29,904 nucleotides of DNA from an uncultured Collinsella sp. (GCA_958418185.1 CATZEP010000008.1:1-29904), one strand, 5' to 3'; positions 1-8,670 are shown, counted from the first letter of the stretch. Notes: generated by a model not told the origin, from the sequence alone. Program-made: numbers and translations.

Positions 1-2
1 GC

Positions 3-722
3 AACGACTCCGCTAGGGAAGCGGAGTCGCTCACCAGACTTATCGATGCCGGCGTGGACGGCCTGGTCGTCAACACCTGCGGAGGTAATGACGAGGCGAT
101 CGCCGCGGCAGCGGGACGTCTGCCCGTTGTACTGCTCGACCGCGATGTTGCCGACGGCGGTGTCGATCTGGTGACATCTAACAACCGTGAGCTAGTCGCC
201 GGCTTGGTAGACGCCTTGGCCGCTGCAGGCAGCGAGCGCCTGTGCCTGCTCACCGAGGCAAGCGACGATAGCCCCGTGCGTCGCGAGCGCGCCGAGGCCT
301 TTACCGACGAGCTGTCGCGACGCGGCCTTGCCGGCGAGGTTGTCACCTTGGCCGATGGCGGTGCCACGGGCGTTGGTCGCTTGGACGAGACCATGCGTGA
401 CTATGCCGGCAAAAAGCTCGGCCTCATTGCCGTCAACGGTCTGGTCTTCCTGCGTCTGACCGAGGCGCTGGCGCAGCTTGGTCCCTCGCTGCCGGCGGGG
501 CTCAAGATCGCGACGTTTGACGACTACCCCTGGAACCATGTGCTCTTTGGCGGTGTGACCACGGCCGCGCAGGACACCCTTACCATCGCCGAGCGCGTAG
601 TCGAGCGCCTGTCCGAGCGCATCGACGTTGTTACCACCACCGTGGGTGAGGCCGCAAAGCTCGCCCCCAGGCGCATCGAGATTCCCGGTCACATCGAATA
701 CCGCGCTTCGACCTCGCGCTAG
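3..722 (+). CDS. LacI/GalR-family transcriptional regulator, C-terminal part (5' end cut by window)
   Basis: The frame is open from the left edge, so the DNA-binding helix-turn-helix domain lies outside the window. What remains (about 239 residues) looks like the periplasmic-binding-protein-like ligand domain of LacI/GalR repressors: an early DAGVDGLVV strand, VVLLDRDV where one subdomain ends, LVTSNNRELVAGLVDAL, and ATFDDYPWNHVLFGGVTT near the end, where the family usually has a D-x-P sugar-contact segment. The regulated sugar cannot be told from the fragment. No target operon is visible; the next gene is glnA after about 135 bp, probably a separate unit. It stops with TAG. An internal GTG at 54 is not a plausible start because coding sequence continues upstream of it. 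Confidence 0.8.
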   Translation, partial: NDSAREAESLTRLIDAGVDGLVVNTCGGNDEAIAAAAGRLPVVLLDRDVADGGVDLVTSNNRELVAGLVDALAAAGSERLCLLTEASDDSPVRRERAEAFTDELSRRGLAGEVVTLADGGATGVGRLDETMRDYAGKKLGLIAVNGLVFLRLTEALAQLGPSLPAGLKIATFDDYPWNHVLFGGVTTAAQDTLTIAERVVERLSERIDVVTTTVGEAAKLAPRRIEIPGHIEYRASTSR

Positions 723-775
723 CCGCTCGTTCGCAACGGCCTGCTCGCACACGTTTTTTGAGCGCTTGATACGCT

Positions 776-791
776 TTAACCCTGCGGAAAC
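776..791 (+). promoter_or_regulatory. GlnR-box-like site upstream of glnA
   Basis: TTAAC, six bases, GAAAC. The actinobacterial GlnR box is GTNAC-N6-GAAAC, so this half-site pair fits with one mismatch. It lies about 65 bp before the glnA start, and a GlnR-like regulator is encoded just after glnA. A possible -10 (TAGTAT, 804-809) would place the box near the -35 position, which suits an activator. A second tandem pair is not evident. The match was found by eye and has no statistical support. Confidence 0.45.
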
Positions 792-856
792 ATTTTTCTG
801 CGATAGTATCTGCGATATAGACCAGTCGAAACCCGCCCGAAAGAAAGGGGAGCGAC

Positions 857-2194
857 ATGAACCAGCAGAACATCGATTACGTACTCCGCTCCGTAGAGCA
901 GCGTGACATCCGCTTTGTGCGTCTGTGGTTTGTCGACATTCTCGGCCGCCTCAAGAACTTTGCCATAAGCCCCGAGGACCTCGAGGTCGCTTTTGAGGAG
1001 GGTATTGGCTTTGATGGCTCCGCCATCGAGGGCTTTGCCACGCCCGAGGAAGCCGACATGCTGGCGTTCCCCGATGCATCGACCTTCCAGATTCTGCCGT
1101 GGCGCCCGAGCCATAACGGCGTCGCCCGCGTGTTCTGCGACGTGTGCACTCCCGATCGCAAGCCGTTTGCCGGCGACCCGCGCGATGCCCTGCGCCGCAT
1201 GTTCTATAAGGCCGAGAAGGCCGGCTACCTGCTCAACGTGGGTGCCGAGCTGGAGTATTACTACTTCCCCGACGAGCACACCCCCGAGCCGCTCGACAAC
1301 GTGGGCTACTTCGATCTTTCGGTGAGCGATGCCGCTCGCGATCTGCGTCGCAACACGGTCCTCACGCTCGAGAAGATGTCCGTGCCCGTAGAGTACACCT
1401 TCCACGCCGCCGGCCGCTCGCAGCACGGCATGAGCCTGCGCCACGCCGAGGCCCTGAGCATGTCCGACGCCATCACCACGGCCAAACTCATCATTAAGCA
1501 GCAGGCCTACGAAAGCGGTTGCCACGCCTCCTTTATGCCCAAGCCGCTGGCGGGCGAGGACGGCAGCGCCATGTTTTTGCATCAGTCGCTGTTCGACCAC
1601 GACGGCAACAACGTCTTTTGGGGCGAGGACGACGAGAAGTACCATCTCTCCGATATCGCCAAGCACTATATGGCCGGCATCTTGGCGCACGCGCGCGAGA
1701 TTAGCGCCATCACCAACCCCACGGTCAACTCGTACAAGCGCATCACCACGGGTGGCGACTCCGTGCCGCAGTACGCCACGTGGGGCCTGCGCAACCGCGC
1801 GAGCATGATCCGCATCCCGGTCTACAAGCCCGGCAAGCAGCTGTCCACGCGCATCGAGCTTCGTAGCCCCGACCCCATGGCCAACCCGTACCTGGTCAAC
1901 GCCGTCACGCTGGCGGCTGGTCTCGATGGCATCGAGCGCAAGCTGGAGCTCCCGCCCGAGGCCACGGCCGAGACGCTCAAACTCACCGACCGTCAGATGC
2001 TCGAGGCCGGCTACACGCCGCTGCCGCGCTCGCTCAAAGAGGCGCTCGACGTCTTTGAGAACTCGCAGTTTATGAAGGATGCCCTCGGCGAGCACATCCA
2101 CAGCTTCTTCCTCAAAAAGAAGCGCAACGAGTGGCATAAGTTTGAGTCCACGATCACCGAGTGGGAGATCAAGCACTACCTGGCGAACTCCTAA
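857..2194 (+). CDS. glnA: Type I glutamine synthetase
   Basis: Cytoplasmic enzyme that makes glutamine from glutamate, ammonia and ATP, the main entry of ammonium into metabolism. At 445 residues it matches the short GSI-alpha class. GS signatures include GFDGSAIEGF (metal/ATP region, about residues 51-60), AGRSQHGMSLRHAEAL, the NPTVNSYKR flap-type segment (about 286-294), RIELRSPDPMANPYL and an FFLKKKRNEWHKFE C-terminus. The adenylylation-site segment of GSI-beta enzymes is not apparent, so control by GlnE-type adenylylation is unlikely; feedback or transcriptional control is more probable. The ATG at 857 follows a good ribosome site (AAAGGGGAG). It is followed after 50 bp by a GlnR-like regulator and preceded by a GlnR-box-like sequence, which supports nitrogen-dependent transcription. 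Confidence 0.97.
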   Translation: MNQQNIDYVLRSVEQRDIRFVRLWFVDILGRLKNFAISPEDLEVAFEEGIGFDGSAIEGFATPEEADMLAFPDASTFQILPWRPSHNGVARVFCDVCTPDRKPFAGDPRDALRRMFYKAEKAGYLLNVGAELEYYYFPDEHTPEPLDNVGYFDLSVSDAARDLRRNTVLTLEKMSVPVEYTFHAAGRSQHGMSLRHAEALSMSDAITTAKLIIKQQAYESGCHASFMPKPLAGEDGSAMFLHQSLFDHDGNNVFWGEDDEKYHLSDIAKHYMAGILAHAREISAITNPTVNSYKRITTGGDSVPQYATWGLRNRASMIRIPVYKPGKQLSTRIELRSPDPMANPYLVNAVTLAAGLDGIERKLELPPEATAETLKLTDRQMLEAGYTPLPRSLKEALDVFENSQFMKDALGEHIHSFFLKKKRNEWHKFESTITEWEIKHYLANS

Positions 2195-2244
2195 TCGCGC
2201 TGGCTTGTTCCAGCACGATTGAGCTCATTTCTTTGGAGGCCGAT

Positions 2245-2907
2245 ATGTCCGAAAAGAGTGCCCTGTTCATGGCGCGCACGACGCGCTTCCACGAGTTTGC
2301 CCGCAGCTTGACGACCACCCTGGGTGTCGAGGTGAGCTTGGCAACCCCCGATTCGCCGACTGCGGCGCACGACTTTGACCTGCTGATCCTCGATTCCGAC
2401 GGCATTCGCAGCGACCGCATCGATCAGATTGCCAAGTGGCTTGACGATCGCGGCGGCGTTCCCATGCTGGTGATCGTTGACGACGAGGCGCTCGGCACCC
2501 TGCGTCTGCCCAATCACGCGCATGCCGACTTTGTATGCCCCACGGCGACGCCCAACGAGCTTAAGGCTCGCGCGCAGCGCCTGATGGGCGAGGAGGAGAC
2601 CGTCACCGCCGACGATGTGCTTAACATCGACAACCTCGAGATCAACTTGGCCACCTACCAGGTGACGCTCGATAACGAGCCCATCGACCTGACGCTGATG
2701 GAGTACTCGTTGTTGAGCTTTTTGGCGACGCACCCCAACCGCGCCTACAGCCGCGAGGTGCTGCTGCACCGCGTGTGGGGCTTTGAGTACTGCGGCGGAA
2801 CGCGCACCGTCGACGTGCACATCCGACGCATCCGCTCCAAGGTGGGCCCGCAGATCGCGGCACACATCACCACCGTCCGCGGCGTGGGCTATCTGTTTAA
2901 GGACTAG
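2245..2907 (+). CDS. Orphan OmpR-family response regulator, GlnR-like
   Basis: 220-residue DNA-binding regulator with an N-terminal receiver-like domain (about 1-115) and a C-terminal OmpR/PhoB winged helix (about 130-220; LMEYSLLSFLATHPNRAYSR, VWGFEYCGGTRTVDVHIRR, TVRGVGYLF). The receiver is degenerate: the acidic pair expected after the first strand is missing (SALFMARTTR), while an Asp at residue 50 (LLILDSD) is kept. No histidine kinase is adjacent. That pattern, including the lone Asp50, is what is known for GlnR, the actinobacterial nitrogen regulator. The start at 2245 is chosen over an in-frame ATG inside glnA because it has GGAGG upstream and begins the domain properly. It is probably cotranscribed with glnA or expressed from the 50-bp gap. 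The GlnR assignment rests on context and domain state, so other orphan OmpR regulators remain possible. Confidence 0.85.
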   Translation: MSEKSALFMARTTRFHEFARSLTTTLGVEVSLATPDSPTAAHDFDLLILDSDGIRSDRIDQIAKWLDDRGGVPMLVIVDDEALGTLRLPNHAHADFVCPTATPNELKARAQRLMGEEETVTADDVLNIDNLEINLATYQVTLDNEPIDLTLMEYSLLSFLATHPNRAYSREVLLHRVWGFEYCGGTRTVDVHIRRIRSKVGPQIAAHITTVRGVGYLFKD

Positions 2908-2911
2908 CTTT

Positions 2912-2944
2912 TCACCACAAAGGGGACAGGCACCTTTGTGGTGG
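2912..2944. repeat. Family B palindromic repeat, copy 1
   Basis: A 12-base stem (left TCACCACAAAGG, right CCTTTGTGGTGG, one end mismatch) around a loop holding GGGACAGG. It starts four bases after the GlnR-like stop and is followed by GTTTTGC, so it could also end transcription. Five further copies occur in the window, at 12549, 12609, 14194, 15148 and 24022. Confidence 0.85.
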
Positions 2945-3062
2945 TTTTGCCGCATGCGTGGGTTCCTTTCGGGTCCGCAACAGAACTTAAGCCTTCCTAA
3001 AAGATTGCGTTCTCATACACGTGCACCCGCATATTGGGGTACAACTCAACGTGAACAATGAT

Positions 3063-3092
3063 GGCCCGCCACATGTTTGGCGGGCCTTTGGT
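3063..3092 (+). terminator. Hairpin between the GlnR-like gene and htrA
   Basis: Perfect 8-bp stem GGCCCGCC / GGCGGGCC with an 8-base loop, followed by TTTGGTTATTT. The T-run is broken, so termination may be partial. It lies only about 25 bp before the htrA start and covers the leader, so it may instead act as an attenuator or leader structure. Confidence 0.5.
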
Positions 3093-3115
3093 TATTTGAC
3101 GAAAGGATCGCAGCT

Positions 3116-4576
3116 ATGAGCGAGAACGATTCTCAGCGTCCCCAGGACGCGGGCAACGCCGGCGAGACCCAGCAGCAGCCGCGCGTGCAGGTGGAGTCGA
3201 CGCCTGCCGACAGCAACATTCCCTACGTGCAGGCCTACGACACACAGACCGGCAAGCCGCTGGGCAGCCAGCAGGTTGTAAACAAGCACACAGTGGTCAA
3301 GACTAAGACCAAAAAGCTGCCGATCTTTATTACGGCACTCGCCGGCTGTGCCTGCGGCGCCCTGTTGGTCATCGCACTCATTATGAGTGGCACGCTCGAT
3401 ATCGGCGGCGGCAGGAACGCCGTGACGGCGGGTGCTTCGGGTTCATCGACGCAAAAGATCACCATCGACTCCGAGGACACCACGCTGGCCGAGGCCGTCT
3501 CTGCCAAGGCCCTGCCCTCCGTCGTTTCCATTACCGCCACTTCGAGCGGCGGCCAGAATGGCTCGCTTTCGCAGTCTGCCGATGAGTCGGACGGCTCTGG
3601 TAGCGTCGGTTCGGGCGTGGTGCTCGATACCGAGGGCCATATCCTCACCAACAACCATGTGGTCGATGGCTATGACCAGTACGTGGTTACCATGGACGAC
3701 GGCACCACCTATGAGGCTGAGTTCGTGGGCAACGACGCCTCAAGCGACCTGGCCGTCATCAAGCTCAAGGACGCCGACGCCTCCAAGCTCACGCCGATTG
3801 AGATCGGTGATTCCTCCAAGCTCAACGTGGGCGAGTGGGTCATGGCGATCGGTTCGCCGTTCGGCAACGAGCAGTCTGTCTCCACGGGTATCGTGTCGGC
3901 GCTGTATCGTTCCACGGCTATGAGCTCTACCAGCGGTAACACCATCTACGCCAACATGATCCAGACCGATGCCGCCATCAACCCGGGCAACTCCGGCGGC
4001 GCGCTCGTCAACGACAACGGCGAGCTCGTGGGTATTAACTCGCTTATCGAGAGCTATTCGGGCTCCAGCTCGGGCGTGGGTTTTGCCATTCCGGTTAACT
4101 ACGCCAAGAACATTGCCGACCAGATCATCGACGGCAAGACGCCGGCGCATCCGTACATGGGAGCTACGCTTTCGAGCGTCAATGCGCTTAACGCCCGCAC
4201 CAACAAGCTGAGTACCGATAGCGGCGCGTATGTGGCGAGCGTCGTTGAGGACGGTCCTGCCGCCAAGGCCGGCATTCAGGAGGGCGACGTCATCACCAAG
4301 CTGGGCGACGACGAGATCACGAGCGCCGATGGCCTGATCATCGCACTGCGCAGCCACGAGGTGGGCGAGAAAGTCGAGATCACGCTCATGCGCGGCAAGG
4401 AAGAGAAGAAGGTCACCGTCGAGCTGGGCTCCGATGAGGAGTTGCAGAACCAGCAGCAGGACGACAGTTCGACCGACACCGGCAACGGCGGTATTACCGA
4501 CGAGCAGCTGCGCCAGTATCTGGAGGAGCTGTTGGGCCAGCAGGGCCAGGGTCAGGGCTACGGTCAGGGTTTCTAA
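3116..4576 (+). CDS. HtrA/DegP-like membrane-anchored serine protease (S1C) with PDZ domain
   Basis: 486 residues. A hydrophilic, Gln/Pro-rich cytoplasmic N-terminus (1-65) is followed by one membrane segment (about residues 67-95, LPIFITALAGCACGALLVIA), so the protease faces outward. The catalytic triad is visible: His181 (TNNHVVDG), Asp211 (SSDLAVIKL) and Ser293 (NPGNSGGALV). One PDZ domain follows (about 350-450; GAYVASVVEDGPAAKAGIQEGD). The tail is rich in Gln and Gly (QQGQGQGYGQGF) and of unknown use. Family members degrade or refold misfolded exported proteins under envelope stress. The start at 3116 has GAAAGGA seven bases upstream; an in-frame ATG at 3077 falls inside the preceding hairpin and is rejected. 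A strong terminator follows, so it appears to be monocistronic. Confidence 0.93.
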   Translation: MSENDSQRPQDAGNAGETQQQPRVQVESTPADSNIPYVQAYDTQTGKPLGSQQVVNKHTVVKTKTKKLPIFITALAGCACGALLVIALIMSGTLDIGGGRNAVTAGASGSSTQKITIDSEDTTLAEAVSAKALPSVVSITATSSGGQNGSLSQSADESDGSGSVGSGVVLDTEGHILTNNHVVDGYDQYVVTMDDGTTYEAEFVGNDASSDLAVIKLKDADASKLTPIEIGDSSKLNVGEWVMAIGSPFGNEQSVSTGIVSALYRSTAMSSTSGNTIYANMIQTDAAINPGNSGGALVNDNGELVGINSLIESYSGSSSGVGFAIPVNYAKNIADQIIDGKTPAHPYMGATLSSVNALNARTNKLSTDSGAYVASVVEDGPAAKAGIQEGDVITKLGDDEITSADGLIIALRSHEVGEKVEITLMRGKEEKKVTVELGSDEELQNQQQDDSSTDTGNGGITDEQLRQYLEELLGQQGQGQGYGQGF

Positions 4577-4602
4577 CGAGCCGTATCGCACATACCGATG
4601 CC

Positions 4603-4645
4603 AGAGGGGCTGTCCCATCAACGCGGGACAGCCCCTCTTTTCTTA
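4603..4645 (+). terminator. Rho-independent terminator after htrA
   Basis: Perfect 14-bp stem AGAGGGGCTGTCCC / GGGACAGCCCCTCT with an 8-base loop, followed by TTCTTATT. It begins 26 bp after the htrA stop. Confidence 0.9.
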
Positions 4646-4824
4646 TTGATCCGTTGGGGACGGAGGAAAACGGATCATTTAGAGTTGATAAGAGCATGGT
4701 TGGATCGCGCGATCCACCCCGGTCCGGCCGCTGCCGATTCGGTGCGGTTCGAAAGGGCTATTCGGCGCCATGGTGACCGGTGGTACTCTAGTATCCGTTT
4801 GAAATCGAGCGAAGGAGTGCCGCT

Positions 4825-7053
4825 ATGGAGCAATCGAGCCTGTTTGGTGACGGCGTGGACATCGATACCGAAACGCCCACGAGCACGGATACCGCTGCAT
4901 CGGCCGATGCCCGTGCCCAGGCGGCAGCGCGTGCGGCCGAGCTGCGCCACGAGCTTGATTACCATGCCTATCGCTACTATATGCTCGATGCGCCTGAGAT
5001 CACGGACGCCGCCTTTGACAAAATGCTCGTTGAGCTGCAGGAAATCGAGGCGACCTATCCCGACTTGGTGACGTCCGACAGCTATACCCAGCGCGTGGGC
5101 GGCTACGTGAGCGAGCAGTTTACGCCGGTCACGCATATGGCGCGCATGTATTCCATGGACGATGCCATGGATCTGGACGAACTCGACGCATGGCTCCAGC
5201 GCGCCGAGGATGCGCTCGGTGCTGGCAGCGTCACCTATACCTGCGAGCTTAAGATCGACGGTCTGGGCGTTGCGCTTACCTATCAAAACGGCACCTTCGT
5301 ACGCGCGGCCACACGTGGCGATGGCACCACGGGCGAGGACGTGTCGCTCAACGTCCGTACCATCAAGGATGTGCCCATGCACCTGTCCGAGCCGGCGCTC
5401 GCTCACATGGGCGCCGACCGCGAGCGCGCCATCGAGGTGCGCGGCGAGGTCTACATGCCTAAGGGCAGCTTTGCTCGTCTGAATGAAGAGGCCGATGCCG
5501 AGGGGCGCGACCCCTTCGCCAACCCGCGCAACGCTGCCGCCGGCAGCCTGCGTCAGAAGGATCCCAAGGTCACGGCGCGCCGCGACCTAGCCACCTTTAT
5601 CTACGCCATCGCCGATACCGATCCGCTGCACGTTCACAGCCAGCGCGAATTTCTCGACTGGCTGCGCAACGCCGGCTTTAGCGTCAACCCCAACGTGGCT
5701 CGTTGCGCCACGCCGGCCGAGGTTCACGAGTTCTGTGCCCAGGCCCTCGAGCACCGCGGCGACCTCGATTACGACATCGACGGCGTGGTCGTAAAGGTGG
5801 ACAGCTTCCAGCAGCAGCTCGACCTGGGCTTTACCGCCCGCGCGCCGCGCTGGGCCATTGCCTTTAAGTTTCCGCCCGAGGAAAAGCAGACCATCCTACG
5901 CGAAATCCGTATCCAGGTGGGTCGCACCGGTGTGCTCACGCCGGTCGCCGAGTTCGACCCGGTGACAGTTGCCGGCTCCACCATCGCGCGCGCCACGCTG
6001 CACAACATCGACGAGATCCGCCGCAAAAACGTGCGCGAGGGCGACACCATCATCGTGCACAAGGCGGGCGACGTGATCCCCGAGGTCGTGGGCCCGGTGC
6101 TCGACAAGCGTCCGGCCGATTCGGTCGACTGGCGTATGCCCGAGGTTTGCCCCGTGTGCGGCAGCCCCGTGGTCCACGAGGATGGCGAGGTGGCCTACCG
6201 CTGCGTGTCCATCGACTGCCCCGCGCAGCTCAAGGAGCGCCTGCTCCACTGGGTGAGCCGCGGCTGCATGGACGTCGACGGCCTGGGCGACGAGATCGTC
6301 GACAAGATGATCGCCGCCGGCCTGATCCACGATGTCGCGGACTTCTACCAGCTCACGGTCGACGACATCGCAGGCCTGGACACGGGGCGCACCTATGCTA
6401 GCTCCAACAGCAAAAAAGGCGTCAAGAAGGGCGATCCCATCCCGGTGGGCCTCAAGACGGCCGAGAAAATCATCGCCGAGCTCAACAAGTCCAAGAGCCA
6501 GCCGCTCGGTCGCGTGCTGTTTGCCCTGGGTATCCGCCACGTGGGCAAGAGCGTGGGCGAGGTCATCGCTGAGCGATTCCTGTCGATTGACAAGCTCATT
6601 TTGGCGAGCGAAGAGGACATCGCCGAGTGCGAGGGCATCGGTCCCAAGATTGCGGCGAGCGTCAAGCAGTTCCTGGCCGTGCCCGAGAACCTTGCCGTGC
6701 TGGAACGTCTGCGCCAGGCGGGCCTTTCGCTCGAGGTCGACTTGGGCGCTGCGCACGCGCAAGCCGCAGCCGACGCTGGCGTGGCGGGCGAGCTCGCCGA
6801 CGCACAGCCGCTCGCGGGCCTGACTTTCGTGCTTACTGGCACGCTTGTCAATCGCACGCGCGACGAGGCGGGCGCGGCGCTCAAGGTGCTCGGTGCCAAG
6901 GTTTCGGGCAGCGTGTCAAAGAAGACGAGCTATCTGGTCGCCGGCCCCAAAGCGGGCTCCAAGCTCACCAAGGCCGAGCAGCTGGGCGTACCCGTACTGG
7001 ACGAGGACGCACTCGAGCAGATCCTGGCGACTGGTGAGGTGCCCCAGGCTTAG
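4825..7053 (+). CDS. ligA: NAD+-dependent DNA ligase
   Basis: 742-residue ligase that seals nicks during replication and repair using NAD+. Visible in order: an Ia region with the YYMLDAPEITDAAFDKML segment that binds NMN, the adenylation motif CELKIDGLG with nucleophile Lys143, an OB-fold region, a four-Cys zinc finger (Cys442, 445, 460, 465), helix-hairpin-helix repeats (SKSQPLGRVLFALGIRHVG onward) and a C-terminal BRCT domain (about 665-742; LAGLTFVLTGTL). The length is a little above the usual 670 or so because of a 35-residue Ala/Asp-rich N-terminal extension and a 15-20 residue polar insert near 525-540 (SSNSKKGVKKGDP). The ATG has GAAGGAG upstream. A run TACTCTAGTAT at about 4785-4795 could hold its -10 element. 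It is a single gene with unrelated neighbours. Confidence 0.97.
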   Translation: MEQSSLFGDGVDIDTETPTSTDTAASADARAQAAARAAELRHELDYHAYRYYMLDAPEITDAAFDKMLVELQEIEATYPDLVTSDSYTQRVGGYVSEQFTPVTHMARMYSMDDAMDLDELDAWLQRAEDALGAGSVTYTCELKIDGLGVALTYQNGTFVRAATRGDGTTGEDVSLNVRTIKDVPMHLSEPALAHMGADRERAIEVRGEVYMPKGSFARLNEEADAEGRDPFANPRNAAAGSLRQKDPKVTARRDLATFIYAIADTDPLHVHSQREFLDWLRNAGFSVNPNVARCATPAEVHEFCAQALEHRGDLDYDIDGVVVKVDSFQQQLDLGFTARAPRWAIAFKFPPEEKQTILREIRIQVGRTGVLTPVAEFDPVTVAGSTIARATLHNIDEIRRKNVREGDTIIVHKAGDVIPEVVGPVLDKRPADSVDWRMPEVCPVCGSPVVHEDGEVAYRCVSIDCPAQLKERLLHWVSRGCMDVDGLGDEIVDKMIAAGLIHDVADFYQLTVDDIAGLDTGRTYASSNSKKGVKKGDPIPVGLKTAEKIIAELNKSKSQPLGRVLFALGIRHVGKSVGEVIAERFLSIDKLILASEEDIAECEGIGPKIAASVKQFLAVPENLAVLERLRQAGLSLEVDLGAAHAQAAADAGVAGELADAQPLAGLTFVLTGTLVNRTRDEAGAALKVLGAKVSGSVSKKTSYLVAGPKAGSKLTKAEQLGVPVLDEDALEQILATGEVPQA

Positions 7054-7111
7054 TGCATCGATAACCAAATTGAAGATCCGCCCGGAAAGCATGATGCCTT
7101 TCGAGCGGTTC

Positions 7112-7225
7112 TTATTTGGACGGGGCAACGGGCACCGTGATCTGCGTCACATAGGTCGCCGGGTCGTCGCTGATGATGTCGTCGATGAGGGTGATTTCGC
7201 GTTGCCCCGCTACGCCATCAGTTTG
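7112..7225 (-). pseudogene. C-terminal remnant, possibly of a GyrI-like effector-binding (MerR-type) regulator
   Basis: On the minus strand just downstream of the MATE gene, in a different frame, about 37 codons are open and end in TAA: GVAGQREITLIDDIISDD, then PATYVTQITVPVAPSK at the stop. There is no start codon or ribosome site, and a stop lies immediately upstream. The closing pattern (x-YVTxIxVPV) resembles the last strand of GyrI-like/effector-binding domains carried by BmrR-type MerR regulators. Such regulators often sit beside drug exporters, which fits the MerR-type promoter of the MATE gene. The identification is tentative; it may be an unrelated scrap. Confidence 0.35.
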
Positions 7226-8556
7226 TCAAAAGCTCCGCGGCGGTTGAGTACGGTAAATGCGACAACACAGATGACTGCCGACAGAATCGACCCGCACGGT
7301 GAGGCGATACCCATGGGAAACAATGTATCGGAATAGGCGTTCGACAGCAGCCAGGCGCCGGGCACGCGAATGAGCGCCACGGCCAGCACGTTGTGCGCAA
7401 AGCCGATGTAGCTCTTGCCATACGCAGCGAAAAAGCCGCTAAAGCAGATGTGGATGCCGGCAAAGATTGCGTCGAAAATGTAGCTGTGCATATAGCCGGT
7501 ACCGGCCGCGACCACCGCAGGGTCCTTGGCAAAAAAGCCAATAAACGCCGGCGCCACCAGCCACATCAGCACCGTGATCAGGCAGCCGTACACCACCGAG
7601 ATCGTCATAGCGTCCTTGAGTACCTGGCGTGCGCGATCGCCCTTGCCTGCGCCGGCGTTTTGCGCCGTGAGCGCGCTGACGGTGGCACCCATGGAACTCG
7701 GAACAATGAACAAAAAGCTGATCATCTTCTCGACCAGGCCCACGGCAGCGGCGTCGACCAGGCCGCGATGGTTGGCGATGACGGTGATGAACATAAACGC
7801 CACCTGGATGCAGCCGTCCTGTACGGCCACGGGCACGCCGATTTTAAGAATGCTGCCGAGCACCTCGGGCTGGGGACGCAGGTCGCTGCGCTTAACGTGG
7901 ATGTTCGTACGGCGGCTCTTAAGCCACACGAGTGCGAGCGCAACGCTGGCCGTCTGAGCGGTTACCGTGCCGAGCGCCGCGCCCACGGGGCCGAGCCCCA
8001 TGTGGCCGATAAACAGAAAGTCGAGCGTGATGTTAATGATGCACGCGACGCCAATCACGTACATAGGCGAGCGCGAATCGCCCAGGCCGCGAAAGATGGC
8101 CGAGAGGATGTTGTATGCGGCTATAAACGGAATGCCGACAAAGCAGATACGCAGGTAGGCGGCGGTGCCTTCGACCGCCTCGGCAGGCGTGCCAATGAGT
8201 GCCACGATTTGCGGGCACAGTGCGAGCAGGACAGCGGCCAGCACCACCGAGACACCCATAAACAGCGTGATGGTATTGCCGATGGCGGTCTCGGCGCGGT
8301 CGAAGCGGCGCGAGCCCACGGCGTGGCCGACGATGACCGTCGTTCCCATGGCCAGGCCCACGAGCGTCACGGTAATGATATAGAGCGTCTGCGCGCCATT
8401 GCCCACGGCGGTGATGCCGGCGGCGCCGCTGAACTGCCCCATCATATACAGGTCGGCCATGCCGTAGAGCATCTGCAAAAAGTACGAGAGCATATAAGGC
8501 AGGGCAAAGACCGCGATGGTCTTGAGGACATTGCCGCGTGTGAGGTCGTGTTCCAT
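7210..8556 (-). CDS. MATE-family multidrug/cation efflux transporter
   Basis: 448-residue integral membrane protein with about 12 hydrophobic segments, of the MATE class (DinF/NorM-like). Members export drugs or metabolites in exchange for Na+ or H+. Typical features are the N-terminal TRGNVLKTIAVFALPYMLSY, then ADLYMMGQFSGAAGITAVGN in TM2, GHAVGSRRFDRAETAIGNT after TM3, and a repeat of the same layout in the second half (QNAGAGKGDRARQVLKDAM). It is the only clear minus-strand gene. The ribosome site is weak (AGAAAG well upstream). A MerR-type promoter lies about 40 bp upstream, suggesting ligand-induced expression. The substrate is unknown. Confidence 0.93.
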   Translation of the reverse strand: MEHDLTRGNVLKTIAVFALPYMLSYFLQMLYGMADLYMMGQFSGAAGITAVGNGAQTLYIITVTLVGLAMGTTVIVGHAVGSRRFDRAETAIGNTITLFMGVSVVLAAVLLALCPQIVALIGTPAEAVEGTAAYLRICFVGIPFIAAYNILSAIFRGLGDSRSPMYVIGVACIINITLDFLFIGHMGLGPVGAALGTVTAQTASVALALVWLKSRRTNIHVKRSDLRPQPEVLGSILKIGVPVAVQDGCIQVAFMFITVIANHRGLVDAAAVGLVEKMISFLFIVPSSMGATVSALTAQNAGAGKGDRARQVLKDAMTISVVYGCLITVLMWLVAPAFIGFFAKDPAVVAAGTGYMHSYIFDAIFAGIHICFSGFFAAYGKSYIGFAHNVLAVALIRVPGAWLLSNAYSDTLFPMGIASPCGSILSAVICVVAFTVLNRRGAFDKLMA

Positions 8557-8596
8557 GGGCGGGGCTTTCTGGCTTGGTTTGTATACGTACCAGTGT

Positions 8597-8627
8597 AGTG
8601 AAAACCCTATAACGATTGTAGAGTCAA
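8597..8627 (-). promoter_or_regulatory. MerR-type promoter/operator of the MATE gene
   Basis: On the minus strand: -35 TTGACT (8622-8627), a 19-base spacer, and a poor -10 TTCACT (8597-8602). The spacer holds an imperfect dyad ACTCTACAA-TCG-TTATAGGGT (7 of 9 pairs) centred at 8614. An over-long 19-20 base spacer filled by a CTCTAC-like dyad is the hallmark of promoters remodelled by MerR-family activators. No intact merR gene is present in the window. Confidence 0.5.
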
Positions 8628-8670
8628 GGTTTGTGTTGGGTGCCGGGCGAAAAAGTCACGCTCCGAGCAC

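Noticed and set aside
776..2176. Long open frame antisense to glnA (466 codons)
   Set aside because: It is a shadow created by the strong third-position GC bias of glnA; the protein has no recognisable family and the sense strand is unmistakable.
7393..8598. Plus-strand frame across the MATE gene
   Set aside because: The minus strand encodes a clear 12-helix transporter; the plus-strand product is highly charged, rich in Ala, Asp and Arg, with no known motif.
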